From NCBI GenBank assembly GCA_003013855.2, contig ML058550.1, positions 1,580,001 through 1,644,000 on the forward strand: a stretch of 64,000 bases of DNA, given 5' to 3'. The notes below the pieces were generated by a model that worked only from the letters and a program-made list of their open reading frames with translations, was not told where the DNA came from and searched no databases. Source of the stretch: Liriodendron chinense (taxonomy: Eukaryota > Streptophyta > Magnoliopsida > Magnoliales > Magnoliaceae). This document shows positions 58,943 to 64,000 of the stretch, piece after piece (position 1 is the stretch's first letter; each line of letters opens with the position of its first letter). A program made the translations under genes and the position numbers.

Positions 58943-59204
58943 CGCAGATGTGCGAGTGAATATCCTCGTTGGTAAAGGATGCTATCTTGCAGGAAATATT
59001 TTGGAGCACAAAATTTCAACTTTCTTGCTCTCTTTTGCCTTCTGGGAGCCATTTATCTTTAAATTACTGAATGATTGGATGCATCCAATAGGAACACTGG
59101 TTGATCGGGAGCATGTCAGGAGCGTCTTTTCTATTGATGCTCGGCTTGGGCAGGTATTCGATTGGGATGGTGCGGCTGATGTCATTCTCCGAGGCCGATC
59201 CTAG

Positions 59205-59555
59205 TCAGGCGAGTGAGTCTGCCATTCGATTATGCTCCCTTGAGACTTGTAGCAATTCGTATTTCTCGAATTCTCTAAAGAGGCCGTGAGCTTGTGCCTT
59301 GTATGCCATCATCTTTTCGTCTTTCGCTTCATATTTGTCAAACACTTGGTTCACCATGAGCTGAGAGTCGCTTTGGATTTTCAAGTTCGAGGCTCTTACC
59401 GACTTGGCCAGTCGGAGTTCTGTAAGGAGTGCTTCATACTCGGCCTCGTTATTGGATGCAGGGAAATCAAAGTGGAGGGAGTACTCACGTTTGGAGCCTT
59501 CAGGGGATATAAGAATGATTCCCGCCCTACTCCCGTGGGAGGGATGCCGACCCAT
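59205..59555 (-). pseudogene. RNase H domain of the gypsy element
   Basis: GIILISPEGSKREYSLHFDF, NNEAEYEALLTELRLAKS (Glu in the conserved NNxAEYxAL block), LKIQSDSQLMVNQV (Asp in the SDS block) and VSREHNRMADSLA at the end. This is a type I RNase H fold as carried by Tat/Athila-like polyproteins. The first catalytic Asp lies outside this frame. Confidence 0.8.
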
Positions 59556-59849
59556 CTACGAAAAGCGTCCACAGTGGCTGATTGGGAGTGGGGGAACTGG
59601 TCGGTTGTGTGATGCATTTGGTAGGTTCGGGGATGATTAAGTAGGTGAACTCGACAATAAAGTCAGCAACTGCTTGTCCTTTAATTGACGTACGCGGACA
59701 AAATTGTACGTCATGCTCGCTTAGTTCGATGGCTTACTTGGCCAACCTCCCTGACGTCCCAAGGCTCTACAAAACCTGCCTCAATGGTTGATCCGTGAGG
59801 ACCATGATCGCGTGGGCTTGAAAATAAGGCATGAGTTGCCTAGTAGAAG

Positions 59850-60772
59850 TGATAAGGGCCGTCGCTAGTTTTTTAATGGTTGGGTAGCATGTTTCGGTGT
59901 CGACATGGCCCTGCTAATGTAGTAGACTGGCCATTGGATTCCATTGTCATCTCGGATGAGTGTAGAGCTGACATCTATAGTAGAGACATCAAGGTATAAA
60001 ACCAACGTCTCGCCGGGGAGGGACTTCAATAATATGGGTGGGTTGCCCATGTATTCCTTAAGGCGATCGAAGGCTTATTTGCACTCGTCCATCCACTACA
60101 TTGTCTTTGCCGATGCCATCAACAATTTGAAGAACGGTAAGCATTTAACAGTTGCCCTGGATATGAATCTGCTGAGGGAGGCGACTCATCCGACAAGTCG
60201 TTGAATGTCACGTAAAGTTCTTGGTGATTTCATATCAAGGAGGGCTCTTATCTTCTCAGGGTTGGCTTCCATCCCTCTCTTTCCAACCATGAAGCCAAGA
60301 AACTTTCCGGAAGATACACCAAAAGCGCACTTGACTGGGTTCAACTTCATCTTGTGTTTCCGCAGGATCTGGAATGTCTCCATAAGGTCTGTGAGATGAT
60401 CCTCTTATTGCAGGCTTTGACGAGCATGTCGTCCATATACACTTTCATTATTTTTCCGATCTGGTCTGCGAACATGTTGTTGATCAGTCGTTGATATGTG
60501 GCACTTACATTCTTAAGGCTGAAGGGCATGACCTTATAGCAATATAAACCTCGATCAGTGATGAGGGATATCTTTTCCCTATCTGGTGGGTGCGTGGTGA
60601 TCTGGTTGTAGCCCGAATATGCATCCATGAAATTGAGAAGTGCGTGTCTTGCTGTGGTGTCGAGCAGTTGATTGATTCTTGGTGTGGGGAAGCTATCTTT
60701 CGAGCATGCTTTGTTGAGATCAGTGTAGTCGACGCACATTCTCCACTTTTCGTTTGCTTTCTTGACGAGCAC
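59850..60772 (-). pseudogene. reverse transcriptase domain of the gypsy element
   Basis: WRMCVDYTDLNKACSKDSFP, LNFMDAYSGYNQI (first catalytic Asp), YCYKVMPFSLKNVSATYQRL and KVYMDDMLVKA (the YMDD catalytic pair) are present. After a frameshift come LRKHKMKLNPVKCAFGVSSG and FLGFMVGKRGMEANPEKI (60186-60383), and PLFVYLDVS-type RT/RNase H connection sequence near 59865-60050. The catalytic residues survive but the frame is broken. Confidence 0.85.
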
Positions 60773-61207
60773 TACATTGGCTACCCATTTCGGATAAACT
60801 GCTTCCGCGATGAATCCTACTTTGAGAAGCTTATCGACTTCTTCTTTTGTGGCTTTCTGTCTCTCCTGATTGATAGCTCGTCACCTTTGGTGTATCGGTT
60901 TGAATTTAGGGTCCACCTGTAATTGATGAATGATCATATTTTGATCGATGCCTAACATGTCTTCATGTGACTAGGCGAACACATCCTGATGTTCTATAAG
61001 GAATTGAGAGAAACAGGCCTAGGTGCCAACGTCGAGTGCTAATCCAATCCAGACTTGCTTTGAAGGATCTTCGGTAGATAGCGATATTGGGATCAAGTCT
61101 TCTATAGGTGAACCACCCTTGAAGTCATTCTCCCGAGGGTCCAAGGTCAACATTTTTTTGTCAGAAATTCCTCGGATTTCGAACGTGGTCATTATAATGG
61201 GGCTGAC

Positions 61208-61714
61208 CTATTTTTCTTTTTCCTTCTGAAGTACTGTCTTATAGCAGGCACGTGCTACTATGTGATTTCCCCTGACCACCCCAACGCCCTCCGGGGTAGG
61301 AAATTTTACACATAAATAGAGCAGGGAGATGGAAGCTCCGAGTTCTGTCATGGACAGTCGGCCCAATATAGCGTTATAAGTTGATGGTCGATCTACAATC
61401 AAGAAATTGATCATCACGTAGATCTTGTTAAGAGCCTCCTCAAAGATGACCGGGAGGTCGATGCATCCTTCTGGTTCAACAGCTTCACCGTCGAACCATA
61501 TCAGTGCAGTCTGGACTGGCTTCAAACGACTTAAGGAAATATTCATTGTGTTAAAAGCCAAAATGTACAGGACGTCTGCCGAACTTTCCGTGTCCAGCAT
61601 TATCCTATGAGTTTTGTAGTTTGAGATTCGTAGTGTTACGACGACCGCATCATCATGGGAGAACTGGATTCCCTGGCCGTCTTCCTCCGAGAAGGTGATC
61701 GGCTGACGTTTCAT
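61208..61714 (-). pseudogene. aspartic protease domain of the gypsy element
   Basis: HDDAVVVTLRISNYKTHRIM, then LDTESSADVLYILAF. The active-site loop normally reads DTGSSADIL; here the Gly is Glu, which should damage the flap-side turn. Further on YNAILGRLSMTELGA is the conserved AILGRPxL block. Confidence 0.8.
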
Positions 61715-62226
61715 TCGGGCCGTCTCACCATCTGTTCAGTCTAGAAGACCTCGTGAGCCTTCCTAGTGTAAACCTTCCTTGCATTGCTGGAGTCTCCTCC
61801 TCCCCCGTGCCCGTCAAAGATAGTATGAATTTACCCTGTGGGTTCAGAGGACTTTGGTTGTGTTCTCCCTTCTTGACAACCCTGCTGCTGTCATGCTGGT
61901 TCCTGTCGTCGCCAATTCGTCTGTCTGGGAGACCGCTCGCATTTTCTCGGGGACCGATCATTTTGGTCCACATATGCTTGCAAGTGTCCTTGGTGGATGA
62001 GGGACTCGATTTCATCCTTGAGTGCAATGCAGTCTCTGGTGTTGTGGCTGTGGTCACGATGGAAATCACAATATTTTCACTTGTCTCGAGTGTTAGGATC
62101 GGCCTTCAACTTAGGCGGCCACGTGGTATACTTCTGGTCATTAATGTGCATGAGGACCCTTTCCTTTATAGTGTTGAGTGGGGTGTATTCTAAGTAACGC
62201 CCCTCTAGAGGACCTCTCCTCGGGGA

Positions 62227-63529
62227 TTAATCCCTCCGATTGTCCTTCTTTTTCTTCTCTTCATATTTTTTCTTTTTCTCGCCAATTCCGGCCTCGGACT
62301 CTCGCCTAGCTTTCACTAGCTCTTTTGCATTAATATACTTTTGGGCTTTGGTTTGGAATTTCTCCATTGTCCTCGGGGTCGTTTTATCCAGTGTCCATCG
62401 AAATTCCTTATATTGGACCTCGTTGAGGAGTGCCGAGAGGCCTGCTTCGTCTGTATAACCTTCCACTTAGACCTCCTTTGACGTGAAGCGGACTAGGAAC
62501 TCCTTCAAGGATTTGTCACTCTTTTGTTTAGTTGTTGTTAGGTGAGCCGTTGTCTTCTTCATCTTTCTGCTCCTATGAATTGTGATCCATACATGGTACA
62601 CTATTGTGAGGAGCTGATGGATCTTGGCTTCAAATTCCGAAACCAGGTTAGAGCTGCATCCTTCAATGTGAGGGAGAATGCCCTGCATATAATTTCTTGG
62701 CTACCCCCCTCCAACTGCATGTAAGATTTGAAGACCTCGAGGTGCTCAATAGGGTCCCCGGATCCATTATAGGACGAGAAGTTATTGGGCACTCAAAACT
62801 TCTCACGTCGGGGGCTTGCATAATTTCAGCAGTGAAGGGCGAATCAGTTTGGTCCAGCATGACTTGTAGTGATGCTGGCACGTCGGATTGGTTTCGTTGC
62901 TCCATCGTAGCAAACTTCTTTTCAGATCATCCAATTCCTTCTCCCGGTCAGGAACATGGCTAGTGCAGGAGACCTCGACTGCTTCCGGGATCGCATTATT
63001 GTCACGATTATCGTCCGGCCTATTATCATAGATATGGCTCCGGTGCCTAACATCCAGTGAGTGGCGCAGGTCTCCAATAGGAAGCCTGCTTCTTGTTTGG
63101 TTGACACGCCGGTGGGTGGGGCCATTGATGGCGGAACGGAATCTGCAGGCGACCTTGCTCGATTTGTAGATGGTGTGCGTATATTCTGTTGAACAGGGTG
63201 AGGTGTTTCCCCATGTTGTGGGGCAGGCATGGGTGGTATATGGCGCTCCAGTCGGTTTGCTATATTTGTAAAATGCAGTATCTTCGTACGCATAAACTGA
63301 ATATCGGCCTCCACGATTGTTCTCCAAGGAGGGTCCTCAGTCTTCGGACGTGGTGGAGGTGGTGGAAAGTGGTTACTCCTTCCCTTTGTGGTGACCCTTC
63401 ACACACCTTCCTTGATCGGGTGGGTGCCGTGGAGGCAGAAGTCGGGGTGATGCTAGCGTTCCCGTTTCTTTGGGTAGACGCTGCCAGAGCGGTGGGTTTT
63501 GACCCATGTCTTTTCTTTGGTGGCATCAT
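62227..63529 (-). pseudogene. gag region of the gypsy element, frameshifted
   Basis: It starts MMPPKKRHGSKPTALAAST (63529). The capsid-like block SGDPIEHLEVFKSYMQLEGG, then AALTWFRNLKPRSI (62601-62792) and KSLKEFLVRFTSKEV (62467-62520), is typical of the Retrotrans_gag family. A Lys/Glu-rich end lies near 62227. Several frames are needed to read through, so it is not functional. Confidence 0.8.
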
Positions 63530-63583
63530 AGGAGCTTGTCAAGAAAATGACAAGATAAATAACGAAGATGGTTTACAAGTCGG

Positions 63584-63601
63584 GCCCCATGGTGGGCGCC
63601 A
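63584..63601 (-). promoter_or_regulatory. primer-binding site of the gypsy element
   Basis: The minus strand reads TGGCGCCCACCATGGGGC, the TGGCGCC type common in plant gypsy elements. The LTR must begin just to its right on the + strand (about 63604, CTATTAACG, probably a decayed TGTTAACG). Confidence 0.75.
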
Positions 63602-63603
63602 AT

Positions 63604-64000
63604 CTATTAACGTTAAAATGCGTCACCAGATGTTGATCAGGGACCAACTTGAATCTCCACCGTCTGATCTGTGAATGAGTTGGATTGATAAGCCTGCAAG
63701 CACCACCAAAGTTAGGACAGCCGCTGGGGGTTCTAGCTGATGGCCCTCCGATGCCTAAGTCAGTAATTGATGGGAATATAGGCTTATTGGAGCTTTGTAT
63801 AGGAATATGTTGCGTACCTTAGTTTGTAGCATGGAGGGTTTCTTATTGTGTTTATCCTTACCGTATTGGGCTTGGACTTTAATTGTACAGAGATACGATC
63901 TCCTGCGAAAGTGGGCCGTAATCGTGGCTAGATACTTTGATTGTGTTAAGGCGGTTTGTGAGATTCTCTGCGCACGGCGGATATCTCGTTTGATAGCTTC
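63604..64000 (-). repeat. 5' LTR of the gypsy element, partial
   Basis: Adjacent to the primer site, non-coding, with GATGGCCCTCCGATGCCTAA near 63740. The other end is outside the window, so length and duplication cannot be judged. Confidence 0.6.

Larger units (their letters stand above)
58740..64000 (-). mobile_element. decayed Ty3/gypsy retrotransposon, cut by the window edge
   Basis: Order along the minus strand: LTR part (64000-63604), primer site (63601-63584), gag, protease, RT, RNase H, integrase zinc region, then a sudden stop at 58740. Domain order PR-RT-RH-INT is that of Ty3/gypsy. The primer site TGGCGCCCACC and the RNase H style suggest the Tat/Ogre branch (inference). Frameshifts separate the domains, and the rest of integrase and the 3' LTR are missing, so the copy is dead and truncated. 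Confidence 0.85.

Overview
This window is nuclear DNA of a flowering plant. It has GT-AG introns of up to 11.5 kb, a telo-box ribosomal protein promoter, and dense MITEs, SINEs, LINE remnants and LTR retrotransposons. The commonest repeat is a fold-back element rich in GTGGGCCCACC and CATGATG words. From memory such repeats are common in magnoliid genomes, so a magnoliid is my guess; nothing here proves it.

Layout. Positions 1-22080 hold the 3' part of one + strand gene, the RNA polymerase III initiation factor subunit BRF1. Nine exons (383 residues up to the stop) are spread over 21.6 kb, and the introns are filled with LINE remnants, hAT, Tourist and Mutator-like MITEs, a SINE and an inverted tandem array. 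Positions 22100-31180 are intergenic: fold-back elements with 9- and 10-bp target duplications, a 2.8-kb solo LTR, and a MITE whose ends carry microsatellites. Positions 31181-44429 are one 13.2-kb copia-derived LTR element (- strand, TSD TAACT). A younger large-LTR element (34617-42030, TSD AGTCA) is nested inside it, and the 3' end of that younger element is a 2.2-kb inverted duplication. Positions 44430-50140 hold SINEs, a 1.35-kb hAT-like element and microsatellites. Positions 50160-54459 hold a complete gene for ribosomal protein eL42 (RPL36A) in four exons. The first coding exon is only the ATG, and intron 1 (3.4 kb) holds a 205-bp-period satellite and a Harbinger MITE. Positions 54880-58520 hold a fold-back element, a tiny TRIM retrotransposon and plain intergenic DNA. 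A tRNA-Leu(UAG) gene lies at 58525-58603 (- strand). From 58740 to the right edge runs a decayed Ty3/gypsy element (- strand: gag, protease, RT, RNase H, integrase start) with its primer-binding site at 63584-63601 and its 5' LTR leaving the window.

Only three host genes are supported (BRF1 partial, eL42, tRNA-Leu); all serve transcription or translation, but nothing suggests that their neighbourhood is functional. I found no sign of a new multi-gene system. The most unusual structure is the palindromic 3' end of the nested LTR element. The best generalisable observations are target-site duplications that classify several otherwise anonymous MITE families.
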